Shown here one piece after another: positions 18,180-27,800 of a stretch of DNA of 64,000 nt (positions within the stretch are counted from its first letter, which is position 1; the number at the start of each line of letters is the position of its first letter). The position numbers and the translations under genes were made by a program. Where the stretch lies: contig NZ_PVTR01000001.1 of assembly GCF_003003005.1 (NCBI RefSeq), forward strand, positions 393,108 to 457,107. Direction: 5' to 3'. Source of the stretch: Mongoliibacter ruber. Its GTDB lineage: Bacteria; Bacteroidota; Bacteroidia; Cytophagales; Cyclobacteriaceae. The notes under the pieces were generated by a model, which saw only the letters and a list, made by a program, of their open reading frames with translations, searched no databases and was not told where the DNA came from.

Positions 18180-19769
18180 TTAAGATTTCTGCATTTGCTG
18201 TTCGAAGGACACAACAATAAATTCAGCTGGTCTCACGATAGCAAGCTTGACGGTAATCAACATTTTACCTTCCAGGATATCAAGTGATGTCATGGTGGTT
18301 CCCAATCCTATCTGCACATCGAAGGCATCTTCAGGAGAAGAACCTGCAAGGGCACCCTGCTTCCATTTTTCAACAAGGAAATTTGAAATAAGACTTTTTA
18401 CCGTCACCCAGGTATTTGCATCATTCGGTTCAAAGACATAAGCCCTCAAAGCCAGTTTGATAGATTGTTCGAGCATAATCATGGTACGCCTCACATTGAT
18501 ATACCTCCAATCCAAGCTATTTCCATCAAGTGTTCTGCCACCCCATACCAAAGTGCCTACTCCAGGGAATGTCCTGATCGCATTGATAGACTTACCTGAA
18601 AGTGCATTTACATTGAGATCTTCCTGCTGGTCATGAGTGATATTCACTGCCGGTCTTACCACTGCATTGAGTCCTACATTTGCAGGAGCTTTCCATACAC
18701 CTCGACTATTATCCACCATGGTGAAAATCCCTGCCATAGCTGCGCCTGCCGGAAGGAGATTCATGATTGCTCTAATCTCATCAAGTAAAGCCGCGTAAGT
18801 CGGGCTTGTAGCCAATAGGCCTAGGTGATGGTTACTTTCTTTATTTTTAATATAACCAGGAAGAAGTCCATCAATTTGCTCTTCGGACAACTCCGGTCTG
18901 TCAGCTTGCAGTTGAGCCTTAAATTCATCTGAATTCTTAGGGAAGGCTTCAAGTAAATTTTGAGCTCTGGCTTCTGGAAGAATTTCAGACAAGGCCACAG
19001 ATTCATCAAAGTTTTTGAAGGTGATCTCTCCCTTTTGAACAATATTGGTCTCAAGCCATGGATAATAAGCGGCCGCATAGCTCAAATATTCGGTGCCGAT
19101 TTTCTCTCTAAATACTTTGATATTGTCGTCTTCTCCATCATCCCTACTGTTGAATCCATCATACACATCTAGAATTGCAACCCTATTCTGCATTTTTGCA
19201 CAATGGGCAAGCATCTGCTTGTAGATTTCATAAGAATCCGCTCCAAGAGCAACAGCATCAGGGATTACTACCATAGTTGGCTCCAATTCCTTGGCAAGTT
19301 TCAACAAGCCGCCTTCAATTGGCTTTCCATTTTCACCTTTACTTGTTCCTAGTAGGTCATCTTTTTTAATTTCAATGCCTTCTTTCCCGGCATAAGTGCC
19401 TACGGAAACAATATAACAGGTACCTCCTCCATTCATGAAGAATAGGCGTATACTATTAAAGAGGTATACAAGATTGTTATCTTTGTACTTAATAGTTTTT
19501 TCCTTACCGCCTATAGTTACTGTATTCTTATCGCCGGCTTGGGTATCTTCAAGATTGAATTTGGGGTTAAACCCAGCTCCAAATAGTTCGAGGTAGTCAG
19601 CAAAAGAAGTGATCCTTGTAGGTTTATTGACAAGAGATTTTCCGTTTTTGGAAGCTCTTTCCGTATATCCAACAAATGCTGGAATAGCAGTAGCTACTTC
19701 TACAACAGAACCGGGGAATGCATTTTTCTCTTCAATGTAAACTCCCGGAGTCATGAGATTTTGTGCCAT
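18180..19769 (-). CDS. Contractile sheath protein (Pvc2-like)
   Basis: A 529-aa tail sheath protein. It opens with LMTPGVYIEEKNAFPGSV and VATAIPAFVGYTE, the conserved start of eCIS and phage sheath subunits. The C-terminal about 150 residues carry VNALSGKSINAIRTFPGVG, WGGRTLD, WRYINVRRTMIMLEQSI and VRPAEFIVVSFEQQM. The C-terminal strands make the handshake lattice between neighbouring subunits in known sheaths. This is the only sheath gene seen, whereas PVC has three (pvc2-4), so the sheath is probably homopolymeric. Variation sits in the middle domain (about 200-330), which would face outward. Confidence 0.93.
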   Translation of the reverse strand: MAQNLMTPGVYIEEKNAFPGSVVEVATAIPAFVGYTERASKNGKSLVNKPTRITSFADYLELFGAGFNPKFNLEDTQAGDKNTVTIGGKEKTIKYKDNNLVYLFNSIRLFFMNGGGTCYIVSVGTYAGKEGIEIKKDDLLGTSKGENGKPIEGGLLKLAKELEPTMVVIPDAVALGADSYEIYKQMLAHCAKMQNRVAILDVYDGFNSRDDGEDDNIKVFREKIGTEYLSYAAAYYPWLETNIVQKGEITFKNFDESVALSEILPEARAQNLLEAFPKNSDEFKAQLQADRPELSEEQIDGLLPGYIKNKESNHHLGLLATSPTYAALLDEIRAIMNLLPAGAAMAGIFTMVDNSRGVWKAPANVGLNAVVRPAVNITHDQQEDLNVNALSGKSINAIRTFPGVGTLVWGGRTLDGNSLDWRYINVRRTMIMLEQSIKLALRAYVFEPNDANTWVTVKSLISNFLVEKWKQGALAGSSPEDAFDVQIGLGTTMTSLDILEGKMLITVKLAIVRPAEFIVVSFEQQMQKS

Positions 19770-19798
19770 AATTGTTTTTTATTAATGTGATTAATTGG

Positions 19799-20791
19799 TT
19801 ATATATAAATATGTGAGTAGAAAATTCCAGTATTGTCTCCGTTTAGGTGGATTTGGTCCGGTTTGGCCTCAGGTAGTTGTTTATGTATGAGTTTGCCATT
19901 TTGCCTTCCTTCCTTTGATTTTTCCAGTACCTGAAAGCGTCTATTCAAATCTATTCTAAAAGGAATTTCTGTTTCAGATTCAAAACATTTCACCTTCCAA
20001 TCAGGACGAATTTCAAATTCCCCTTCTTTGAAGCTTACTCCATTTTCCTGAGTATCCATAATACTCAGGTCAGTGAATTTTTCATACACTTTGTCTGTCA
20101 GGATATATTTCCAAACCGTTTTCCTGTTTTTAAATTTAATTTCGAAGCTTGCCATCTTTTCTGATTGCTTGTATGCCGAATAAATGTCATAAACATTAAG
20201 GGCTATCAAGCCAAAAGGCTTTTTCTCCATTCCTCCCCTTGGTTTATAAAAAGCTTGTCTGTTTTTATTCTTCTCTATAAAGAAAAATTTTTCACTTATC
20301 TCACTCATTAGGCCAGTGAAATGTCTAAGTTCTAAAACAGGTTCAATTCCCTCCCATACCTGAAAATCACTATCATTGAATTTTGATGCGATTTCCTGGA
20401 CAATCTCCCTATTGATTACTTTGATGCAATCTTTAGTGCTTACATAGTCTTCTTGGTGCATTACACCATCTTTGTTAATTCCCTTATGATTGGAAAAAAG
20501 AAATATTCCAGCTTTTGGACTGAATTCTTGTCCAAAATCAGTGTAGTTGAAGAACAATGGATCTTTTGGTGATATTCTTAAAAATATAGTACTGTCCTCA
20601 CTGCTAAGGAGTTCTATATCGGAACAAAGAATGCTTATTCCACCAAACCCAGGTTTTACCATTAGCTGAAGGTTATCCATCAACGAAGCTGTTTCACTCG
20701 TCCAGTTTACAGTAAACCCATTGAACTTATCCCCACCATAATATTCATGTAAAAATTCAATGTTGGAGATATGGTGGTAGTGTTGGTTCAT
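19799..20791 (-). CDS. Injection-system operon protein of unknown function (330 aa)
   Basis: I do not recognise this protein. It has no signal peptide and no membrane segment. It appears mixed alpha/beta, with aromatic-rich strands (GISILCSDIELLSSEDS, FFNYTDFGQEFSPKAGIFLF), a basic stretch around residue 180-190 (FYKPRGGMEKKPFG) and a segment FEIKFKNRKTVWKYILTDKVYEK. It begins 1 nt after the cap gene and ends 29 nt before the sheath gene, so it is co-expressed with structural genes. A role at the cap end, for example a cap adaptor or assembly factor, is a guess from position only. Confidence 0.6.
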   Translation of the reverse strand: MNQHYHHISNIEFLHEYYGGDKFNGFTVNWTSETASLMDNLQLMVKPGFGGISILCSDIELLSSEDSTIFLRISPKDPLFFNYTDFGQEFSPKAGIFLFSNHKGINKDGVMHQEDYVSTKDCIKVINREIVQEIASKFNDSDFQVWEGIEPVLELRHFTGLMSEISEKFFFIEKNKNRQAFYKPRGGMEKKPFGLIALNVYDIYSAYKQSEKMASFEIKFKNRKTVWKYILTDKVYEKFTDLSIMDTQENGVSFKEGEFEIRPDWKVKCFESETEIPFRIDLNRRFQVLEKSKEGRQNGKLIHKQLPEAKPDQIHLNGDNTGIFYSHIYI

Positions 20792-20792
20792 A

Positions 20793-21368
20793 TCAATTTA
20801 TATTTTCAGAACCAGTACCTGATATAACAGGAGTAATAGACCTAATGGGTGTGTCATCAAAAATCACCAAACCTACTTTGTATATCGCAGCCGGTAATAC
20901 TTTTGAACCAATGGCAGACCAAATCTGACTGAGATTGTCGTAGGAAAGATTACTAAGTTCAAAGGATATTTTATCAGTCTTATTGGATAGCCCTTGAATA
21001 TTGCCAAGGTTGATAATTCTGTTCTGATGAAAAAAACTAATGGTTTGGGAGAGATAATTCAATCCTTCCAGATAATTTTTACTTTTGAAATTTGCACAAA
21101 ATACAACTTGAAGATTGAGGTAGAGAGGTGCGAATTTATCCATTACTCCTCCGGAGCTGCCCCCAGCTCTCCCATTTTTATTCTTGAGGATGGTTTCTTG
21201 TTCAATGGAAAGTAAAAAGCAGACGATCCTATTCTCGAGCTCGGCAGGAGATGTAGATGAGTTATCCAAAAGGTTAGAAACTACAACCTTATTATCAGAA
21301 ACCCCATACTGGTTTTTGAAATTCTGATTTAACAGATCTCGTACATGGATGAGTAAAATATCAATCAT
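20793..21368 (-). CDS. Pvc16-type cap protein (DUF4255)
   Basis: A 191-aa protein of the DUF4255 / Pvc16_N class. The N-terminus MIDILLIHVRDLLNQNF and the strand ENRIVCFLLSIEQETILKN are typical, followed by YLNLQVVFCANF (usually the yLnLyvLFsA-type motif) and a C-terminal strand region. In PVC the homologue terminates the tube and sheath at the end away from the baseplate. It is the first gene of the long structural operon. The ATG at 21366-21368 is the only sensible start. Confidence 0.85.
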   Translation of the reverse strand: MIDILLIHVRDLLNQNFKNQYGVSDNKVVVSNLLDNSSTSPAELENRIVCFLLSIEQETILKNKNGRAGGSSGGVMDKFAPLYLNLQVVFCANFKSKNYLEGLNYLSQTISFFHQNRIINLGNIQGLSNKTDKISFELSNLSYDNLSQIWSAIGSKVLPAAIYKVGLVIFDDTPIRSITPVISGTGSENIN

Positions 21369-21540
21369 CTGATCTTGGAGGAATTGAGAAAGTGGATAGC
21401 TAAAATTTGGGTTTCGGAGATTTTAACTAGCTTTATGAATTACTATATTACAGAAACTAAATGCCACAAACAAGTAGTTTTACACAATACCTAGTAATTT
21501 GGTTTTAATATCAGCAACAACATTTCTTTAAAAAATTTTC
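21369..21540. promoter_or_regulatory. Divergent intergenic region, probable promoters for the structural operon and the coiled-coil gene
   Basis: 172 bp of AT-rich sequence between the cap gene (minus) and a plus-strand gene. As the only gap of this size upstream of the structural operon it should hold its promoter. I could not find a full Bacteroidota -33/-7 (TTTG / TAnnTTTG) match on either strand, so no exact site is called. Confidence 0.4.
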
Positions 21541-21882
21541 ATGTATACAATATTTCCTTTTGTACTAACAATTGTCATCTTTATAATATTTCTTGTTTAT
21601 TATAGAAATCAGAAGGGAAAATTATTTTTTCTTGAAGAAAATGTTAAGAGGTTAAAAATGGAAAAAAAAGTAAAGGAAATGGAGATATCCGACAGTCTAT
21701 CAATGATTGACAAGTTGGAAGAAGACCTTTTTGAATCTAGAAAAATACAGCTTGATTTGATGGGTAAAAATAATTTTTTGGCTGATGAAAATGAAGCACT
21801 GAGGAAGGTAGTCTCAGAACTAAAGAAAATAAAAGAAGAAAAATCTGATGACGTAATAGTCGAATATATTTTCAAAAAATAA
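21541..21882 (+). CDS. Small membrane-anchored coiled-coil protein within the injection-system locus
   Basis: A 113-aa protein. Residues about 4-22 are a single hydrophobic membrane segment (FPFVLTIVIFIIFLVYY), followed at once by a basic stretch and a long charged coiled coil (about 30-100) with heptad-like Leu/Ile spacing. No known domain is recognised. It runs opposite to the locus, diverging from the cap gene and converging on the ATPase gene with a 10-nt gap. Topology by the positive-inside rule puts the coiled coil in the cytoplasm. A link to the particle, such as membrane docking or assembly control, is only suggested by location. The reverse frame here is a Ser/Phe-rich shadow. Confidence 0.6.
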   Translation: MYTIFPFVLTIVIFIIFLVYYRNQKGKLFFLEENVKRLKMEKKVKEMEISDSLSMIDKLEEDLFESRKIQLDLMGKNNFLADENEALRKVVSELKKIKEEKSDDVIVEYIFKK

Positions 21883-21892
21883 AAACTAAATT

Positions 21893-23245
21893 TTACACTA
21901 TACTTTTTCCTTCTTTCACTTTTTCAAGTCTCAACCCCTGAATTATATCAACTTTTCTTACAACAAGTTCTTCTCTTTCCATTGATTTAAGACAGCAAAA
22001 TTGAAGGATATTGATAATTGAAGCCGCGCTGAGTTCATGGCTTTCTGCTAATTCTTGAAGGTTGACTTTATTTTCATAATCAAATTCACCCATCAAAGCA
22101 TTTTCCCAAATCTTCAACCTTTGGAAATAATCAGGGAGTTCAAAATCGATGACCAACTGAAACCTTCTAAAGAAAGCCTCATCGATGTTGTTTTTATAAT
22201 TTGAGCACAGTATCACCAAACCATTGAAATCCTCAATGCGCTGAAGCAAATAGGAAACTTCCTGATTGGCATATCGGTCATGGGAATCCGAGGCCTGACT
22301 TCTTTTTCCAAAAAGTGCATCAGCTTCATCAAAGAAAAGTATCCAATTTCTATTTTCTGCAAGGTCAAAAACCCTTGAAAGATTCTTTTCAGTCTCTCCG
22401 ATGAATTTCGAAACTACCAGTGAAAGGTCTATCCTGTAAACATCCAATTTGCAAGCTTTACCTAATAATGTAGCTGTAAGTGTTTTGCCTGTTCCTGGAG
22501 GACCTGTGAACAAAGCTTTGAATCCAGGTTTAATTTTTCTTCCAAATTGAAAATCATTCTTGAGTCTTTTTCCATGTACAAGCCAAGTTTGGATTTCCTT
22601 GATACCTTGGAACACATCATCACTTATGACAAGATCATCCCATTCCTGTTCGGTTGTAATTCGTTTTGCTGGAAAATCATCACCAAAATCAGGTTTGAAA
22701 CCCTCTCCCGTAGTAAGAATACTAAGGTATTCCTTGGATATCCTCAGGATCCCGCTAAGAATAGGTTCATCTTTTGAACTGCTTTCCAGAGAAAGGATTT
22801 TTTCTTGGGCAAAGAAATGAGAAGAATCAAAGAGCTTTAATAGATCAAAACGCTTTCTTAAACTAGAACCAGCCAGTAAAAAGATAGCAGTCTCCCCTGT
22901 CGGTAAAAAACCACGGTGTTTTTCTCCTTTAATCCCTCCAAACTCGGTGAATGGAGTGTCATAGGTTTGGTTTTTGATATGAAGGATATCCAGTAAATGT
23001 GGCTTAATATGTGGGAGTAATGCCAGAACCAGCACCAATCTTTCTTCCAGACCCATTGAATGTCTTTTGATCAAACGGGCATAATTTGAATCTGAACCGG
23101 CAAAATCCGGCAAAACGATCCGATCAATGTCCGATTCTTCCCGAGATTGCTCAAAGGTGATTTTTCCTCTTATCATTAAAAGCTCCTGAAACCAAATAAG
23201 CTCCTGTTCTAAGCAATCTGAATTGGATAAAGAGTTGGTCGACAT
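21893..23245 (-). CDS. AAA+ ATPase of the injection system (Pvc15-like)
   Basis: A 450-aa protein. The N-terminal half (1-200) is helical. The AAA+ core follows: Walker A GPPGTGKT at 248-255, Walker B ILFFDEADA at 302-310, a sensor-1 Asn in CSNY at about 349, and the arginine pair FFRRF at about 358-362. This fits the Pvc15/Afp15 ATPases encoded in nearly all eCIS loci and needed for particle assembly or cargo loading; they are unlike the ClpV of type VI secretion. It lies upstream of the structural operon on the same strand but is separated from it by a gene on the other strand, so it must be transcribed separately. Confidence 0.88.
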   Translation of the reverse strand: MSTNSLSNSDCLEQELIWFQELLMIRGKITFEQSREESDIDRIVLPDFAGSDSNYARLIKRHSMGLEERLVLVLALLPHIKPHLLDILHIKNQTYDTPFTEFGGIKGEKHRGFLPTGETAIFLLAGSSLRKRFDLLKLFDSSHFFAQEKILSLESSSKDEPILSGILRISKEYLSILTTGEGFKPDFGDDFPAKRITTEQEWDDLVISDDVFQGIKEIQTWLVHGKRLKNDFQFGRKIKPGFKALFTGPPGTGKTLTATLLGKACKLDVYRIDLSLVVSKFIGETEKNLSRVFDLAENRNWILFFDEADALFGKRSQASDSHDRYANQEVSYLLQRIEDFNGLVILCSNYKNNIDEAFFRRFQLVIDFELPDYFQRLKIWENALMGEFDYENKVNLQELAESHELSAASIINILQFCCLKSMEREELVVRKVDIIQGLRLEKVKEGKSIV

Positions 23246-23398
23246 ATCTATTGGAGTTTAAAATCTCTTCAAAAAACGGATTATTTACCAGTATTATAGG
23301 CAATCTATTTTAAGCTTAAATGCTTAAAGATAAACCTGCCCCTAACCTCAGTGTTTGGTGTCAACGAATGTTATGCTAAATGGGTGTAATTAACCAAA

Positions 23399-23887
23399 TT
23401 ATTTCAATGCCTCCCTTCCCATGACATCCGCTTCTTTTTCCAAACCAACATCATCATTTATATTGACTTTTCCTTTCAACTGCATAGTTGGTTTAACCCT
23501 TCCTTGTTTTTGCTGTACAACATGCCAAGCCTCATGTGGCAAATGTTTTTCTTGTCCGGGAGCTAAATGTATATCAGTACCCTGCGCATAAGCATGAGCA
23601 TGTAGTTGAGAGGGGGTATTGGAATTATAGTGAACTTTTACATCATCCAATGAATATCCTGAAAGGCTTTCCACTCCAGATTTAAGTTCATCTGGTAATC
23701 CAGTATTATTGACTTTTTTTGAAGTAGAATTGGTATTTACAAGTCCGTTAAAATTCCGTTGAAAAATTGCCTCCGACCTGTTGTCTACGAACTGTAAAGG
23801 TGATCCTTGCAAATTCTGCATTTTCGATGTATCAGAGTGAGGCCTTTGATTTTTTCTTTCGGATGACTTTTGTACATGAGATGACAT
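23399..23887 (-). CDS. Stand-alone DUF4157 (eCIS core) protein with HExxH motif
   Basis: A 162-aa protein. The DUF4157 domain spans about 62-160: GLPDELKSGVESLSGYSLDD, VHYNSNTPSQLHAHAYAQG, then LPHEAWHVVQQKQGRV with a zinc-type HEAWH at 118-122, and LEKEADVMG supplying a possible third ligand (Glu at about 152). The N-terminus is polar and probably disordered, with FVDNRSEAIFQRNFNGL. In eCIS loci this domain usually heads large toxins or effectors; here the protein ends right after it. It lies 153 bp upstream of the ATPase gene on the same strand. It may be a cargo-processing factor or the remnant of an effector (inference). Confidence 0.85.
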   Translation of the reverse strand: MSSHVQKSSERKNQRPHSDTSKMQNLQGSPLQFVDNRSEAIFQRNFNGLVNTNSTSKKVNNTGLPDELKSGVESLSGYSLDDVKVHYNSNTPSQLHAHAYAQGTDIHLAPGQEKHLPHEAWHVVQQKQGRVKPTMQLKGKVNINDDVGLEKEADVMGREALK

Positions 23888-24042
23888 GTTTATTATGATT
23901 TAAATGAACACTGATTTCCAATTTCACTAAATTCTCAAAGGTCTTCCAACCACCTACTATACTTATTGTACAGTCCAAATCCTCATAACCAATTTTCAAT
24001 CATAACTTTTAGAAAATAATCTAGTCTAGAAAAGTAGATTGA

Positions 24043-24582
24043 TCAAAAATTTCTCCTGTTTAAAATCTCTGTCAGTATTATCGCATCTTTTACTGATTCA
24101 GGATTTTTCAAAAGTGATTTATATTTGCTGTTTGACTCAGGCGCATCAAGCTCTTCTACTTTTATAGAGGATTTCAAACCTTCAATTTCATCATCAATCA
24201 TCACCTGCTCGTCCAAGGTTTTGTGTCTTGGCTTTTCTTGTTCGGACACCTCCCCTTGAAACTTCCTAAAAGCTCTTGGTTGATCTACACTTTTTGGCTG
24301 ATAGGAAGGGCTAGATACAGGTTTTTCAATAGACCTATCCCGCCTTTGTGGCTTTTGCTCCAAAACATCACCCTGCCCAGACTGGTCAAAATCCCGCTCT
24401 TTCTCTTGTTGACCTTCACGGATTTCCCGTAACAAATCTTCAAAGGAAGCAGGTCTTCTTGGACTATCTTCTATCTCCTTTTCAGGAACATCTATCTCTT
24501 CAGGACCCTTGCTTTTTTTCATAGCAGAGTATATGAAGTAAATGATGATTGCAATGATATATATAATGTTACCGGCGTCCAT
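24043..24582 (-). CDS. Small membrane protein with long polar tail, unknown function
   Basis: A 179-aa protein: one N-terminal membrane segment (IIYIIAIIIYFIYSAM, about 6-21), then a highly charged, probably disordered region rich in Arg, Glu, Gln and Pro (about 25-135). A short C-terminal block, LLKNPESVKDAIILTEILNR, looks like a conserved helix. I recall similar proteins in Bacteroidota but know no function. It is divergent from smc with a 233-bp gap, so the two may share a promoter region. Confidence 0.65.
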   Translation of the reverse strand: MDAGNIIYIIAIIIYFIYSAMKKSKGPEEIDVPEKEIEDSPRRPASFEDLLREIREGQQEKERDFDQSGQGDVLEQKPQRRDRSIEKPVSSPSYQPKSVDQPRAFRKFQGEVSEQEKPRHKTLDEQVMIDDEIEGLKSSIKVEELDAPESNSKYKSLLKNPESVKDAIILTEILNRRNF

Positions 24583-24815
24583 AGCTTATAATTTGATTCC
24601 AATATACACATTAAAAATATGTGCTGAAAAGTATGAAGTGATATTATATGGTAATCCAAGGAAAATGAAAATGTTCAATATTACCAAACCGATGGATTTT
24701 GCAATTTTGGTCTATATAATAAGGTACTGATCAACAGTGCCACAAATGGATTTTCTTGGTAAATTTCTGAATTGAGTTAATTTTGTTCAATATTCATTTT
24801 CAATTTTGATGTAGG

Positions 24816-27800
24816 ATGCTGCTGAGTAAGCTAGAAATTAAGGGATTTAAAAGTTTTGGTGACCGAATGGTAATCCATTTTGATAAAGGAATTACAGGTG
24901 TGGTGGGTCCAAATGGATGCGGCAAATCAAATGTAGTGGATGCTATTCGCTGGGTATTGGGAGAACAAAAAACCCGTATGCTGCGGTCTGACAAAATGGA
25001 GAATGTTATTTTCAATGGGACTAAAAACCGTAAGCCTACCAATCTGGCAGAGGTTTCCCTTACTTTTGAAAATACCAAAAACCTTCTTCCTACAGAATAT
25101 ACTCATGTCACTATCACAAGACGCTATTATAGAAGCGGTGAAAGTGAATACTTGCTCAATGGTATCACTTGTAGACTCAAGGATATCACCAATCTCTTCA
25201 TGGATACTGGCATCAACTCTAATAGCTATGCCATCATTGAGCTCAAAATGATAGATGAGTTACTCAATGACAAAAACAACTCCAGAAGAGACCTATTTGA
25301 AGAAGCTGCAGGCATATCAAAATTTAAGACGAGAAAGAAAGAAACACTCCGAAAATTAGAGGATACCGATGCTGATTTGGAGCGTGTAGAGGATGTTCTT
25401 TTTGAAATAGAAAAAAACCTGAAAAGCCTCGAAAAACAGGCAAAACAAACTGCCAAATATTTTGAGATCAAAAAGGAATACAAAAGAGCCAGCATCAATC
25501 TGGCAAAAAAATCTGTTAGCAAACACAGTGACTCCCTCATTGGAATTCATAAAAGAATACAAGAGGAAAGTGACAGGAAGTTAGAGATCAATACTAAAAT
25601 CACTGAAAAAGAAGCTTTTTTGGAAAGTGCCAAAGCTGATTTAATTCAAAAGGAAAAATTACTTTCCTCCAGACAAAAAACACTCAATGAACATGTCAAC
25701 AAAATCCGACAGTTTGAAAGTGATAAGAAAATCAAGAATGAAAGGCTTCGGTTTTTGGAAGATAGGGCTCAAAAACTCCGGGAACAGATAGATATTGACC
25801 GCAAGTCAAATGATAGAGCGGGTTTCAGTATCAGGTCCTTGGAGCAAGAACAAGAAAGTGCACAAAAACAGCTGGCAGAGAAGGAGTATATAGTTGAAGA
25901 ATTAAGGAGAGACTTTGAGTCCAAAAAACTCCAACAAACTGATATTCAGGAACAACAAAAAGTAGCCAACAAAGACTTTGTAGGTAAAAAAGACCGTGTC
26001 TACCAACTTTCCAAAGATCAGGAAATCAAGCAGATTCAATTGTCTACGTTGAAGCAAGAACTGGAAAAAACAGCTTCAGATGATGACAATCAGGAGGCAA
26101 ACCTGGCAGAATTTGAAGAAAAAATAGTTGTGCTAAAGGAGGAGTTGGATGCTAAATCTGATGCTTTGTCCAAGATAAAAGCCAAAGAAGAAGACCAAAG
26201 CCAAAAGCTAGAAGAAACCAACCGCGTGATTGACATGATTCGGGAAGAAGTCACCCAGCTTTCCCGCAAACTCGATGCAAAACAAAATGAATTCAACCTG
26301 ACTAAATCTTTGGTCGAAAATCTTGAAGGTTTTCCTGAAGCCATCAAGTTTCTCAAGAAAAATTCCTCTTGGGGGAAAGATACGCCGCTATTGTCTGATA
26401 TCTTGACTACTGAAGACAAGTATAGGGTTACGATAGAAAACTACCTAGAAGGCTATATGAACTATTATGTAGTCGAAACAGAAGCTCAAGCCATTGCAGC
26501 TGTTAACTTACTTAGTGATGCAGCTAAAGGAAAAGCCAATTTCTTTGTCCTGGAACACTTCAACAGCTTCCAGCCAAGCCAAACCAAGCTTTTTGCCAAT
26601 GCCATACCCGCCACCGAAATCATAGAATACGATGAAAAATACGGCAAACTCATCAGTTTTATCCTTGACAACACCTATATAGTAAGAGGTGAGTTCAGTG
26701 ATTTTCCTGAAGACAAAACTGCCATTTTTATCACTGAAAGTGGGAAATTTACCAAAAGGAGGTTCAGCATCTCAGGTGGATCTGTAGGTTTGTTTGAAGG
26801 CAAAAGAATAGGTAGGGCCAAAAATCTCGAAAAACTTGAAAAAGAAATCAAAGAGCTCAACAAAAAAGTGTCCGCTACCCGTGCAAACCTAGACAACAAA
26901 CTCAGTGACCTCTTGAAGCTCAAAGAAGTAAGTTACAAAAAGGACATAGAAAGCCTGCAGCAGGAGATCAATGAAATCAATCAGCAGTATGTGTCTGTTC
27001 GTACCAAAAAAGAGCAATTGAGTGAACTGCTCAGCACCAATGCCAATAAGCGCGAGGATATTTTGGACAGAATCGATAGTTTACAAACCAGTCTTGAAGA
27101 AATAGGTCCCGACTTAGAACAGGAGAAAACCTCTTTCGAAGCATTGGAAGAAGAACTGGAAAAACTCACAGCACTTCTAGAAGAGGAAAGCGAAGAACTT
27201 AGCAAGAGATCCCAGGCTTTCAACCAAGAAAACATCTTATACCATCAACAACTCAATAGGGTAAACAGCCTAGAACAGGAAATCGAATTCTAAAAATCAG
27301 CTTTTGAAAGCAGCAAAGAAAGAATAGAAAAATCACAATCAGAACTCAGTGCCACAGACCAGGAAGTCCGCTCACTCATCGACAACAATGAGATCAAAGA
27401 CGACGAGTTGATTGAATTGTATTCAGAAAAAGAAGGCATTGAAAAAGGCGTCATTGAGGCTGAGAAGGACTATTATGCCATGCGTGGTGAAATAGACACC
27501 TCGGATAAGCAGATCCGTGAATTACAGAAGTCCAAAGAATCCATGGACACACTGATTCAGGAATTGCAACAATCTCTAAATGAAGTCAAGTTGAAGTTGG
27601 CCAGTCTCAAAGAGAGATTGAGCGTTGAATTCGAAATTGACCTAGACTCCTTAATGGATGAAAATCCAGAAGTGGAAGAAGAGTATATTGAATTTTCGGA
27701 AGAAGACTTGAGGCAAATAGTCCAAAAAGCTAAAGACAAGTTGGAGAAAATAGGCCCCATCAATCCAATGGCGATGGAAGCTTACGATGAAATCAAAGAA

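Noticed and set aside
1-23887. Prophage, R-type pyocin or type VI secretion system as explanation of the contractile genes
   Set aside because: There is no capsid, portal, terminase, integrase or lysis gene, and no TssJ/L/M or ClpV. The cap protein, tape measure of CIS_TMP type, AAA+ ATPase and DUF4157 are eCIS marks.
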